Below are positions 22,496 through 33,699 of a DNA stretch of 64,000 nucleotides, piece by piece. This DNA is from Argentina anserina (Eukaryota; Streptophyta; Magnoliopsida; Rosales; Rosaceae), in NCBI RefSeq assembly GCF_933775445.1, contig NC_065875.1:19901555-19965554 (forward strand). The letters are read 5' to 3'. Every line of letters begins with the position of its first letter. Position 1 is the stretch's first letter. Under the pieces are notes generated by a model. The model searched no databases and was not told the DNA's origin. It saw only the letters and a program-made list of their open reading frames with translations. A program made the position numbers and the translations under genes.

Positions 22496-23400
22496 ATGCA
22501 TGAACTACGTGATGCAGGCTAAACCCAAATGTGATCGTCTGTCAGCTGGTGTTCAACAAATCAATAATGAGAGGTATTAATTATAAACAGATCGATTTTA
22601 ATTAACTCGCGGCAAATGCTGAATTGATGATTTAATTAGTTGCTTAATTAAGCTTTAATTGCTAGCTGGAGCAGGATACTGTATTAGTGTATGCCAATTG
22701 GCTACTTGGCACATAAATTGATAGGGTAATTAACTTCTACTAGTTGGAAAATGATCGATCTGGTTGTATTTATGATGGCTGCCAGAATTTCAACAGTGTG
22801 ACATAGCTACTAACTAGCTATAGCTTGAGGCTTTGCTCATGTCACTCTAAATATCTATATCTATATCTATAACATATGTTTCATCTTACTAGCTAGAAAT
22901 ATATACTTATCTTACAGCGTATTATACTTGTAAGATACCGTATGTAGCAGTTTTTATGGCTCCCTATCATCCATGTTGTTCAAATGATTTTTAAGCGATA
23001 ATTACTTTCTGTTACATATTAAGGTATTATCTATCAAAAGTTATAGAACATGTTCACTCTGAGAGGTAATAACCAATTTGTTCCTGCCTCTGTTTGTTCT
23101 TCACCGTTCTATTGATCAAAATTTTAGAATATATTGTTGATAAGAATTGAAACACGCAAAGACTTTTAGAGCAAAATTTTAGAAATTTCGGAATTTTAGT
23201 TTATTTTTAAAATGTTTTATGCATGTCATCAAATGTCTTCAGTTTTCTAATGATCGCGAGTTGGTTCATCAACTCTAGCATAAATTTGTCTCTCGTATCT
23301 TTTCTCTCTTCTCGGTTAACAATTTTCGACCAAAACAGTTGAATTTTGGAACAATGAGGCAACAACCTCCCACACAATACTTCACCAAAGGTGCTGAACC
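22496..23400. other. Intergenic, nothing recognised
   Basis: AT-rich single-copy-looking sequence. A weak minus-strand open stretch (23207-23420) ends in ordinary-looking residues but matches no family I recognise and has no supporting splice structure. Confidence 0.4.
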
Positions 23401-23419
23401 TCTTCCTTCTATAACTAAG

Positions 23420-23740
23420 AGCATATGCACCGGCAATCAGATGGGGAGGTGGTGCTCGAGCAGGAGGTGGTAGCTCGGGTTTGCTCGAGCAAACCCGGTT
23501 TGGAGCTCGCACCGGCAAGCTGGTGTTCGCCCAGTCAACCGGAAAGTTTTGCTTGCCCGATCGGTGGAGCAAAATTTTCCCGGACTTTTGCTCATCTGCT
23601 TGGCGGAGCCCACGGCACATGGGTGACGTCCCCTGCTTTTTTGTTTGCACCCCTCACCTCTGATCACAAATCCGGCCAAAACCAAATTCCAAATCTCTCT
23701 AAACAACATGCAATCAAAACAGAAACTCCATAACAACTCT
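23420..23740. other. GC-rich patch with perfect 22-bp palindrome
   Basis: The segment is GC-rich against an AT-rich surround and begins near GAGCATATGCACCGGC, a word resembling plant DNA-transposon termini. A perfect palindrome centred on GCTCGAGC spans 23476-23497. Frames on both strands are open but none resembles a known protein. It may be a transposon remnant, but no matching second end was found. Confidence 0.4.
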
Positions 23741-23757
23741 ACGATTGCAGAGACCCA

Positions 23758-23882
<125 letters not shown>

Positions 23883-24235
23883 GCTTAAATTAGACGGCTA
23901 AGATTAATTGATCTAAACTCAATAGTTTAAATCTAAAAATATAAAGTAAGACTTGTTTAAATAAATTGTAAATGAGTGTGCGTAAAAATCGATTTGATGT
24001 AGTAAAATATGAAATTAATTTATTTAGAGTAAAACCCCATTAAATTTATGATTGCGGATCTCTAAAATCGACATTGGACAGAAAACTAGGGTTAACCCAA
24101 AACTTGTTTAAATTCCGTAGAGGCCGGGAATCATAGTTAAATGGGTAGCTCTCTGGCGTTGACAAGTTGGCATATAACTGAAGACAAGTGGAGGGTTCGA
24201 TCAATTAAAGAATAAATTATGATACATGTGGGCTT

Positions 24236-24243
24236 TATATATA
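24236..24243 (+). promoter_or_regulatory. Possible TATA box upstream of SAUR
   Basis: TATATATA lies about 485 bp upstream of the SAUR start codon. This implies a long leader or a further start site, so the link is tentative. Pyrimidine-rich sequence (24340-24480) follows, as in a transcribed leader. Confidence 0.35.
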
Positions 24244-24727
24244 CCTCTTCCCCATGCTGGAGAGTTTGCCCAGCAAAGACGCAAAAGCAAGCTACGGCTT
24301 CACAGAGCTACAGCTCTTCGATCTCGTGAGGCTTTAACCCAATTTCCTCTTCCTTTTTATCCTTCTCCTACCACCATTCTTCATTACACTTTTCCTAAAA
24401 CACCTACTCCACCAGTCCACCTCTTATTCATAAATTCCCCGTTCTTAATTACTCCAGATCCGGTCTTTTTCTGCACGATGTATTTGTTTCTTCATTGAGA
24501 AAGTATGAGTAATACAATGATGCCGAGGGTGAAAGTCATGGTGTATTTGGTCTATGACAGGGGTTAACACCACCTGATAGGTCTGATCCTTGAATTAAGC
24601 CTTCACTCTGTTCATAATACAAGTATGGAGGGTGGTGTTGTGTGTGGTTTCTGATAATAAAATTCCTATACACACTTCTTTTTCTTCTTCTTTTCTTCTT
24701 TGTCGTAGTCATTATTCTCTGTAAGTA

Positions 24728-25213
24728 ATGAAGGGGAAAGGTAAGCAAGGCTTGATCACGAAAACATGGGAGCGATGCAAATCCATCGGCCGCAAGAGTA
24801 CTTCCTCTGCGGCCGTGCCTGCTCTTACAAAGAAGAGCATGTCCTGCCCGAACATCGTCCTTTCCACGACGGATGATGATGCTCGTCTTCGTCACCGTCG
24901 CCAGGTTGCACCAGAAGGCTGCTTCTCCGTTTACGTTGGACCTGAAAAGCAAAGGTTTGTGGTGAAAACCGAGTACGCCAACCATCCCCTCTTCAAGTTG
25001 CTGCTTGAAGAAGCCGAGTCAGAATTCGGGTACCATAGTAAAGGTCCTCTCGTGCTTCCATGTGGCGTTCAAGTTTTCTACAAGGTGTTACTGGAAATGG
25101 AGGATTGCGGTGGTGCTGATGAGAAGGCTCCTCGAGGCTGTGGATTTGCTAAGCGCCATGGATCTTATCATCTTCTCAGCCCGTCTCGTTTGGTTGTCTT
25201 TAATCAATTCTAG
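24728..25213 (+). CDS. SAUR-family auxin-responsive protein
   Basis: An intronless gene of 161 codons. Small auxin-up RNA proteins promote cell expansion, typically by inhibiting PP2C.D phosphatases at the plasma membrane and so activating H+-ATPases (family knowledge). Residues 1-60 form a basic, variable N-terminus with KKSMSCPN. The SAUR domain is about residues 61-125, with APEGCFSVYVGPEKQRFVVK, the NHPLFKLLLEEAESEFGY core and GPLVLPCGVQVF. The C-terminal tail is about 35 residues. The SAUR-domain wording and the 161-residue length suit the longer, basic N-terminal SAURs and not the roughly 95-residue class. The ATG follows a pyrimidine-rich leader, and the TAG stop is followed directly by AT-rich sequence. 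No break is seen. The subfamily number cannot be set from this sequence. Confidence 0.93.
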   Translation: MKGKGKQGLITKTWERCKSIGRKSTSSAAVPALTKKSMSCPNIVLSTTDDDARLRHRRQVAPEGCFSVYVGPEKQRFVVKTEYANHPLFKLLLEEAESEFGYHSKGPLVLPCGVQVFYKVLLEMEDCGGADEKAPRGCGFAKRHGSYHLLSPSRLVVFNQF

Positions 25214-26072
25214 CTAGCTAATTTATATCTATGAATCTATGATCATATATGTATCTCCGCTCAAGCTTGGGTTAATATGTATCTGTTTGGTTTATGTACA
25301 TGATTTCTGGGATTTAATTAAGTTGGCTTTAGACTTTAGTCCTGCAACTAGGATGGGCTAATGGGAGAGTAAAAACACTAATTAAGCAGGACAAAGTTTG
25401 TGATATATTATACTGAACTTATACTTGGTTATGAATATTTATTTTCGTTTGTAAGTGCCATGGGTTAACTTAATGTTAATAGATGGAGTTCTCAAATCGC
25501 TATGAAATTTTTAGAGTATATCTAAAGAACAAAGATGAGGTATATATGTTAGACAATATCATCTTGCATTGGCATCTCATTTCTCGGCAAAACATAATAA
25601 CATATATAATGAGATGAATTGCATTATAGGAACCGATTGATTAATGATACATTTAAGATCTAAGGTTGTCATGTAAGTAATCTTTCTTGTGATCTGAAAT
25701 CAGCAGCAGATAAGATCATAAGATGATCAATGAGTTACGTTGAGGACGTAGCTATAGGCCTACATATATGAGCGTACATCAACTATTGGGTGGTATGAAA
25801 TCTTGAATGCTACGTATACGTTAATTGACTTCTTGCTAAAGTGCAAACAATTACAACATCAAAATAGAAATACTATTTTTCTTTAATTAACTTAAATTAG
25901 TTGTCCACCTAATTACGTACGTGAAGTAGACAATTAATTTACTGATTATTCAATATTGCTGGGTCCTGGTTAGATAGATTTATAGGTAATTAGGTAGGAT
26001 GGTTTTTACGTGCCACCTGATGGATCGAGTTATCCGAGTTATTGAGTATATATATGGAAAAAACCGGACCAC
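25214..26072. other. Intergenic, nothing recognised
   Basis: AT-rich sequence with no coding signal. The first part is probably the SAUR 3' UTR. Confidence 0.5.
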
Positions 26073-26426
26073 TGATAAAGTGATCTGGGGTTCATATCCA
26101 AAACTAATTGACAATGGATGGAGTGGCTCAAACCCTTATAAACCCACATGCTAGGTTCTAATTCCCAATGTGGGATTTATATTCTCAACACGCCCCGCAC
26201 GTGTGGCGAATTTTCAAGCCATACACGTGGACAACATTTTGGGTGACGTGAAGTCCGTGTTGCCATTTAGGCTTCACACGTGGACGTGGGTAACCCGCTC
26301 TGATACCATGATAAAGTTATCTGAGGTTCACATCCAAAACCAATTGGCAATGGATGAAGTGACCTAAACCCTTATAAACCCACAGGCTAGGTTCCAATTC
26401 TCAATGTGGGATTTATATTCTCAACA
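26073..26426 (-). mobile_element. Complete TRIM retrotransposon, TSD ACCAC
   Basis: Two 118-bp LTRs (26073-26190 and 26309-26426) flank a 118-bp core. Read on the minus strand the LTR runs TGTTGAGAATATAAATCCC to CTTTATCA. A primer-binding site TGGTATCAGAGCGGG (initiator Met tRNA type) follows directly, and a purine tract (GTGCGGGGCG) precedes the other LTR. The TSD ACCAC is perfect at 26068-26072 and 26427-26431. There is no coding capacity, as is usual for TRIMs. Confidence 0.93.
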
Positions 26427-27022
26427 ACCACAACCATTCATGTAATGACACGTTTTCTATTTTTAAGTTCGGGATCTTTTATTGCTGTTAAACATGATAA
26501 TGAAGAGGTTGGGTTAAGTTAACCCAAACACTTTATCCAATTCTAGCATCCAAGCTGCATTCTTCTCAGTAAATCGAAGAATGTATCTGCATCCAGCCAT
26601 CTCTTTAACTTTTCAAGCCACCATCCATCTACTCAGGGCCACCACCATGGTGTCGTTGTCGACACTGGAGCTTTTTGGTTCATTCAAGTACCAACTTCTA
26701 TCTCAACTCAATTTTAGAAAACAAAATTCAATTACATAGATAACCGGAACTGGGTTTTATTGGGTTCAAGTTGAAATTGCTTGTACAGTACATATCTCAA
26801 TTCAACCCTGATTGAAAATTTGTATATTTTTTTGGATCAAACAGTCCTTTAATTGGTTGATGAAGACTGTACATGAGACGTTGGAGATTGACTCAAGACA
26901 GTAGTAATTTGTGCCTTTCACAAGCAACATAGAAATTTTGAAGTTATATTGAACTAATGAAAGATGGACTTCTGGAAATAATAACGGAGAATGAAGGGGA
27001 GAGTTGGTTGAACTATTGAAGT
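26427..27022. other. Intergenic, nothing recognised
   Basis: AT-rich sequence without a convincing open frame or repeat structure. Confidence 0.4.
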
Positions 27023-27528
27023 GTTTGGGTTAAAGACACTTTCTCCATTATCTCTTTCAAACAACATTGAAAATCTTTTAAATTTAAAAGGATGTGTGAC
27101 ATCACATGAGTGGTTCGCCTCATCATTTAGCCCGCGGATTCGAAAAGCCCGCGGAGGCCCGCAAGCCCAATTGGCTTTTACCCGGCTCGGCCCGCGAGAA
27201 AACCCGCCAAAACCCGCTTCCGTGGGTAGAGGGTCGAGCTTAGATTAGAGGTGTGAAACCCGGCCCGGCCCACTCATGTTTGGGTTAAAGACTCTTTCTT
27301 CATTATCTCTTTCAAACAACATTGAAAATCTTTTAAATTTAAAAGAATGTGTGACAGCACATGAGTGGTTCGCCTCATCATTTAGCCCGCGGATCCGAAA
27401 AGCCCGCGGAGGTCCGCAAGCCCGATGGGCTTTTACCCGGCTCGGCCCGTGAGAAAGCCCGCCAAAGCCCGCTTCCGTGGGTAGAGGGTCGAGCTTAGAT
27501 TAGAGGGGTGAAACCCGGCCCGGCCCAC
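27023..27528. repeat. 255-bp unit repeated twice in tandem
   Basis: Units at 27023-27277 and 27278-27528 share GTTTGGGTTAAAGAC, CACATGAGTGGTTCGCCTC, a CCCGCGG/GGCCCGC-rich part and AGGTGTGAAACCCGGCCC with few changes. GGGTGTGAAACCCGGCCCGG resembles hAT subterminal sequence, so this may be a duplicated element end. Confidence 0.85.
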
Positions 27529-27639
27529 CAAAAGCTAGCAAGGTCAAGCCCGTAAAAACCCGTTAAATAATAAAATATTATACATACATATTTTATTAGA
27601 TTCAGAGTTGTCACGATAGGAAAGATAAAGGAAACTATT

Positions 27640-28418
27640 GTATTATGAAGCAAGTATATGAATGAAACTTCTCGGAATCGATCAACACCAGCCGATATGA
27701 TCGGTATATATATTTAGTGACCCTGTAAAAATTTCATCTAATTCGGACCTCGTCTTACTGTCGAAATTTTTATGGTTCCCTAAATATATATACTAATCAC
27801 ATATGTTGGTGTTGATCGACCATATTTCGAAGTGGAGTTATCAATGACCGAAGTGTCCACTAATGTATCATAACTTTTATATTAGGTTTATAATAAAACT
27901 ATCGCATTATGAAGCGACTATATGAAAGAAACTTTTCGGGATCAATCGACACTAGCTGATGTGATCGGTATATATATTTAGTGACACTGTAAAAATTTCA
28001 TCCAATTCGGATCTCGTTTGACCGTCATAATTTTCGGTAAACCGAAAACACCACTAATATGCTCTTAAGGGAGGACCCATTACAAAGATGCAAACGCCGA
28101 AAGCCATTTGCATATCTTAAAATCACCTAATTTTTGTTACCTATCGTGCATAGTCGCACTGAGAAAATCCATTTAGCAAAGCCCCGGTCAATGAGGTTTC
28201 AATATGTCAAAACGTCTCTTTTTTGGTTAACCGTAGGTACAAATGGTCAAACCATGTCCAAAATGGACGAAATTTTTACAGGGTCCCTAAATATATATAA
28301 CGATCACATCTGCTGGTGTCGATTGGCCATATTTCGAACTGGAGTTGGCGATTGCCTAAGTGTCCACTAATGTATCATAACCTTTATATTAGGTTTAGAA
28401 TAAAACTATCGCATTATG
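27640..28418. repeat. Satellite-like repeat, left part (split by solo LTR)
   Basis: Recurring blocks carry ATTATGAAG, GATCGACACC, GATCGGTATATATATTTAGTGAC and AAAAATTTCATC. An inverted partner block (GGTCCCTAAATATATATA, near 27775 and 28283) is interspersed. Block starts are at about 27641, 27910 and 28412. The third block is cut by the LTR at 28423 and resumes at 31133. Confidence 0.75.
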
Positions 28419-28422
28419 AAAT

Positions 28423-31127
28423 TGTAATAACCCTAAATTTCAATACATTATTTGATTTAATTTGAATTCTATAAAGTTATGAATTTCAGTTTCAATGAAT
28501 ATAATTGTTTGCAACTTTACAGAACGGAAACAGAAACGTTCTCGGAACGTTTAATAAGAAAAACGTTACGTGAGTATGTGACGCGTTCGAAACGGACATC
28601 GTACATAAAAGTTATTCACGTCGGAAGTTAGTTTCCGATTTGGAAACTAGTATAAAAAGGAATTTTTTTTTCAACTAGGGTTTCCATAACAGGAAACCCC
28701 TCAGTTTCTCTCCGCCTCCCTCTTTTCTTTCTCCCCCTTCTCTCTCTTCGTCCCCGAAACTCTCTCCCTCCTCATAAACGCCGCCATCGATCCGCCGCCT
28801 CCAGGCCGACGTGACCTTCACCGCCGACACCAGCACCCTCGCAAGCTCGACCCAGTCCCCCTCCGAGCAAGCCACGGTCTCCCGCGCCACCACGAAGCTT
28901 CGACGCGATTCGCAAGGGCCGAACCCAATCGGTTCGGACTCTCCGACGAGCTCCGGCGTTCCCAAGGCTCGGAATAGGTGAGGTTTCCATCTAATTAGAT
29001 ATTGTGATGCTTGTTGGTTGGATTGATTGAGTTGTAGAGGAGATCGGAGAGAGAGGGTTTTGGGGAAGATGCCGCCGCTATGGGTGGCGCGTATGGGTGC
29101 GTGGAGGAGGTGGGAGACGGCGTGAGGCCGTGGGAAGGAAAGAGGAAGGAAAAGGGAGGATTTTGTGGCGGCGGTGGCGTGACACGCGCCGTTGGTGGCG
29201 TTGGCGCGTGAGCCCCACGCTCAGCCTGCCGGCGGGTGGCGCGTGTACCCCACGCGCCGCCACATGCGGTAGCGTGAACAGTGATTCCGAGAAGGGTATT
29301 TTCGTAATTTACTTAAATACGGTAAATGTAAATGTAAATTTTATTTACGTACGGTAAATGTAAATTAAATTTTATTTACGTACGGTAAATGTAAATTAAA
29401 TTTTATCTACGGTAAATGTAAATATAATTTACTTTCAGTAATTGTAAAAAGGTAAATTGTAAAAGGTAACTTGGTAAATTTTATTTACTGAGATTGTATT
29501 TACTTTTGAATAGTATGTATACGTACAAAAATACGTAAATAGTACGTATACGTACAGAAATACATAAAACAGTACGTATACGTACAGAAATACATAAACA
29601 GTATGTACACGTACAGAAATACGTATTATTGTGTATTTGTACAGTAACAGTGAACAATAACTTCGTAAAACCAAAAAATGCTGAACAGTAACCGATTATT
29701 ACTGTTTCGGCATTTAAAGGTTTACGAAACGATTCTAAATTCTTTTCTTATCTTTTCAAGGTGATATATAAAGTGAGGAAATGAATTTTTTTCGGAAATT
29801 GTGTGATTACGCTCGACTCGATAAGGTGAGTAAAATCTCACACATTTACGAATCTACTCTTGCGGTGATTCTAAGATATTTGCAAGAGTTTTTATTATTG
29901 AAATACAACATGTATACAATATAATGGATTCTATATATATTGTGATAAATGGTAATAAGTACATATATATATAATTTGCTATATTGTATACTGTTATGAA
30001 TTCATCTGGATTAGGTCAATTTGATGACAAGTATATGAGTTTAATATTGAAATTGTTAAACGATTTGTCTTCAGACGTGTTTATAAATTATGACATGTAT
30101 AAGATATAATGAATTATATATATATATATCGTATAAATGGTAAATAAATAGGTATATATATATATATATATATAGTTTGTTATATAATATACTGTTATGA
30201 TTTTAGGGTGATTTTGATTTGTACAATATGATGTGAGATTATTGTACGTGATTTTAACATTGAGATTGTTAAAATGTGAATTGTCTTCGGACGTGATTGG
30301 TACAATATGATGTGAGATTATTGTACGTGTTTGACAAGTCGGAACCTAGCCTTTGGCCGGGCGAAAGTTACAATACAGTTAGAGCTCTAGTCTGTCTGCC
30401 TTAGTACTGCATGTGAGGTAACGGGTGGTTATCTGCTCATGGGTACTCAGATTGTTTTGGATGTTGGGTAGCGGGTGGTTACCCAATATCGGCGGTGTAT
30501 TACGAGAGAGGTAACAGATGTGTACTAGCGTTCTTGGTACCCGTATTATAAATGCATTTGGGTAACCAGAAGGGTTACTTAATTTCTCATGAGAGCTTCC
30601 TTTCATATTTCTTTGGGACAACCAGATGGGCCGTCCATTGACACATGAGTGCATTTATATTTGTTTGATTTGTGGATTTTCGTATATGCATTAATATGCG
30701 AGTTTTATTTTCATTTTACTCATACGAGCTGTAAAGCTTACCGGGTTTGTGTTTACAATCCCGGTGCACCAATCCGATGGTGTAGGGGATAACTCTGCAG
30801 GTGCTGATTAGTGGAGATTGAGCGACGACTCCGGAGGGTCGAAGTCGTTCGTATCCTACTTGTGGTGAGGTTTTAGCGTGGATTTGTGTGTGAGAATTGG
30901 TGTGATTTTATTTGTGAGATTTGTGAGTGATTTGTGAGGATTATTACATTTCCATTTTATGTATGGATTATAAATTTGGGTTGTAATATTTGGTTTGTTT
31001 GAGTTGTATTGAGAACTCAGAATTGATCCGCTGTGACACTTTAATGATTTCGATTTTATTGAGATTATTTGTGTTTAACGACTTTAGAATTTTGAGTTTT
31101 TAAGCTCGAAATTTTGGGGCCGTTACA
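28423..31127 (+). mobile_element. Solo LTR, 2.7 kb, TSD GAAAT
   Basis: It starts TGTAATAACCC and ends TTTTGGGGCCGTTACA. The TSD GAAAT is perfect at 28418-28422 and 31128-31132. A GC-rich pyrimidine leader (28680-28980), repeat clusters around TACGGTAAATGTAAAT (29310-29430) and ACGTATACGTACAGAAATAC (29515-29625), and the block GTCGGAACCTAGCCTTTGGCC (30332) are visible. The same family recurs at 49870. No gag or pol is present. Frames at 28675-29357 are shadows of this GC-rich part. Confidence 0.9.
29310..29630. repeat. Two short tandem arrays inside the solo LTR
   Basis: The first is about 30-bp units with TTTACGTACGGTAAATGTAA, roughly four copies. The second is about 33-bp units with GTACGTATACGTACAGAAAT, roughly four copies. 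The sister LTR at 49870 has different repeats (AACAGTGTTTTG type) at the equivalent place. Confidence 0.75.
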
Positions 31128-31132
31128 GAAAT

Positions 31133-31550
31133 AACTATATGAATGAAACTTCTTGGAATCGATCGACACCATCCGATGTGATCGGTATATATATTTAGTG
31201 ACCATTTTTAAATTTCATCCAATTCGAACCTTGACCGTCGGAATTTCCGGTAAACCAAAAACAATACTAATATGCCCTAAGGGGTGACCCATTACCAAGA
31301 TGCGAATGCGGAAAACTGTTTACATATTTGAAAATCATCTATTTTTTGTCACCGATCGTGAGTGGTTGCAACGAGGAAACTCATTTAGCAAAACACCGGG
31401 CAATGAGATTTATTATGTCAAAACGCTTTTTTTTTTGACCGTATGTACGGACGGTCAAACCATGTTCAAAATGGATGAAATTTTTACAGGGTCCCTAAAT
31501 ATATATATCGATCACATCTACTGGTGTCGATCAACAATATTTTGAAACTA
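31133..31550. repeat. Satellite-like repeat, right part
   Basis: This continues the repeat interrupted by the solo LTR. GATCGGTATATATATTTAGTGAC recurs at about 31180, and the inverted partner GGGTCCCTAAATATATATA is at about 31490. Confidence 0.75.
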
Positions 31551-32810
31551 TAATTTATTTGTGACTTTATTTTTAGAATGTTTTCTAATAATTTTTTTAT
31601 TATTTCAAACCCTTAAATTAAATTTTTTTTTCTAATACAAGCTCGTAAGACCCGGCTCGTAAAATCCCACAAAACCCGTTTTAGGTGGGCATACTTGAAT
31701 TTTTATATTTGTAAAAATATTCGGCCGTTGACGAGTCCTAAGTGGTTGTGGTCTGTTAGAACTAAGCAAGCCCGGTCTGCCATCCTATATATACTACATT
31801 CTTACATTTCTTTTAATTACCAGCTGAGTTTACTTAATGTTAATTTAAAATACTACTATACATACTGGTTACCAACTTACCATACCAAAGGGGTGCACAT
31901 TGGATCATTGAAATACCAATTCAAGCCGGTATAAAAATCTTCAGAATGCATAAATTAACAATGAATGATACTGACAGTAAAAATATATACTCCACAATCT
32001 CAGATAGTTACCGGATATTATATCATTAGACTTGGAGGTCTATTAGATAGATCTGATCTATAGTTTTATATTAGTTATAGTTTAGACGTCTAAACCATGA
32101 GTAGTATGGGAGGTTACTGGCTAACTAGTAGCTGGAGCTAGGAATGTTACCGGAAGATCGAGCTACCGCATACGATGCTCTGGTACGCGCAGGTTGGTGA
32201 AAACGTTGACGGTTGGCCGCCACTGGTGACCATGTTAATTGTAAGCTCGATAGAAGCGTAATTGAGTTGTTTAATCAAATCATTTGGCGGATTAATTAGT
32301 TCGAATTCTTTTATTCAAATGATTATCGATGATGGCATGCTCGTATTTTTTCTAGGGCACGTACGTGAAGGAAACGGTAAATGCATGAGAGAGGATGGCG
32401 TGCCATTGAATTATTATTAAATTTATACCAAAGGATCTTTCAACAGATTTCGATTATATATACGAGTTTAGGGCGATCCAATCCACAAATTAAAAGGTGT
32501 TTAACATGCTTGCTGTTGCTCTATATAGTTTATAAACTTGACATAAACTTCTTTGATTAATTTGTAGTCAGCAATTATATATAGCAACCGACTGATCCTC
32601 ACCAATCTTGAAGGCATATATTCGTGTAAACTACAATGTAGTTTTTCTTATGTCACTACCAAGCATGCCATTCATCGAAGTTGACATTACTAAATTCTTT
32701 ATTTCATTTCTCATCATCTTCTTCTAGTTTTGTTTGGTTGCGATAGAATATACTTGGAGTGTTCAAGTCTTAGAGTTGGTACTAGATTATTTAATGAAAT
32801 TTATATTTTA
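31551..32810. other. Intergenic, nothing recognised
   Basis: A short CCCGGCTCG/CCCG stretch near 31645 resembles the GC words at 27130-27530. The remainder is AT-rich with no coding signal. Confidence 0.4.
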
Positions 32811-32814
32811 ACAT

Positions 32815-33525
32815 AAAAAAATCATCATTAGTCTCTAAACTCTCGTGGCAAATGCCAAAGTGATACCTAAACTTAGAAAACTATCAATGTGATATCCAAA
32901 CTAAGAATTCCCTATCAACATAATGTCAATAACCATTTTTTGGTATCTCACCGTCTGTTGTGTCACTTCTCGTCACGTACCCCTTAAAAAAAGGGTAAAT
33001 ATGACATTTGATAAGGAAGTGCATGATCTCACTCGCCACCAGCATCGTCGACTGGTCTTGAGGAAGAATAAGAAGACCACCGACAACAGGTGGAGGCATG
33101 ATTAGTCGACGAGGAGGGAGTACTGGATGGTGGTGTATTGTGGGTAGAGATTGCCAAGATGGTTGATCTCAAAGATGAGAGAGTAGTGAGGAGGGAAGTG
33201 GCTGCATTGATTGTAGAAGGGGTGGTACAGATCTTGGCGTTGAAGTTAACAGGCTAGAATGGGTTGATGACGGTAGATAAGGTTTTACAACAGAGGGGCG
33301 AGCAGGCGGCGAGTGGGGTCGCATACTTCTCCATCAGCTGTCATGTTGACCTTTTTTAAGAGGCACATGCGCGACACGTGACAAATCAAACCGTGACGTG
33401 CCGGAAATTAGTCTAGCATCAAGTTGATTGGGAATTCTTAGTTTGAGTATCAAATTGATAGTTTTCTAAATTTAAGTATCACTTTGGCCTTGCTACAAGA
33501 GTTCGAGGACTAATGATGAAGTTTT
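32815..33525. mobile_element. Long inverted-repeat element
   Basis: The left arm (about 32823-32935) and right arm (about 33405-33517) are inverted copies. The shared order is CATCATTAGTC, CCAAAGTGATAC, TAGAAAACTATCAA, and CAAACTAAGAATTCCC. The core is about 450 bp and GC-richer than the arms, without a recognisable gene. No clear TSD was found, partly because a further arm copy adjoins on the right. Confidence 0.72.
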
Positions 33526-33695
33526 TTAAAAGGCATGTGCTCGACACGTGATGAAACTAATAGTAATGTGATGGAAAATGATTCGAGGCATCACGTTGAT
33601 AGTGAATTGTGAGTTTAGTTATCACATTGATAGTTTTCTGAGTCTTTGTACTACATTGAACGACCTTGCCACAAGAGTTTGTGGACTGAAAGTAA
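33521..33695. repeat. Extra tandem copy of the right arm
   Basis: This segment repeats 33349-33517 in the same orientation, with CGACACGTGA, TTGATAGTTTTCTGA and GCCACAAGAGTT. It is a local duplication of the inverted-repeat arm. Confidence 0.7.
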
Positions 33696-33699
33696 ATTT

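Noticed and set aside
23207..23736. Overlapping open frames on both strands in the GC-rich patch
   Set aside because: High GC lowers the chance of stops; no domain or splice pattern is recognisable.
24536..24985. 149-codon minus-strand frame
   Set aside because: It overlaps the SAUR gene in antisense and has no similarity of its own.
28675..29357. Several frames in GC-rich DNA
   Set aside because: They lie inside a solo LTR with a clear TSD and reflect the GC-rich leader.
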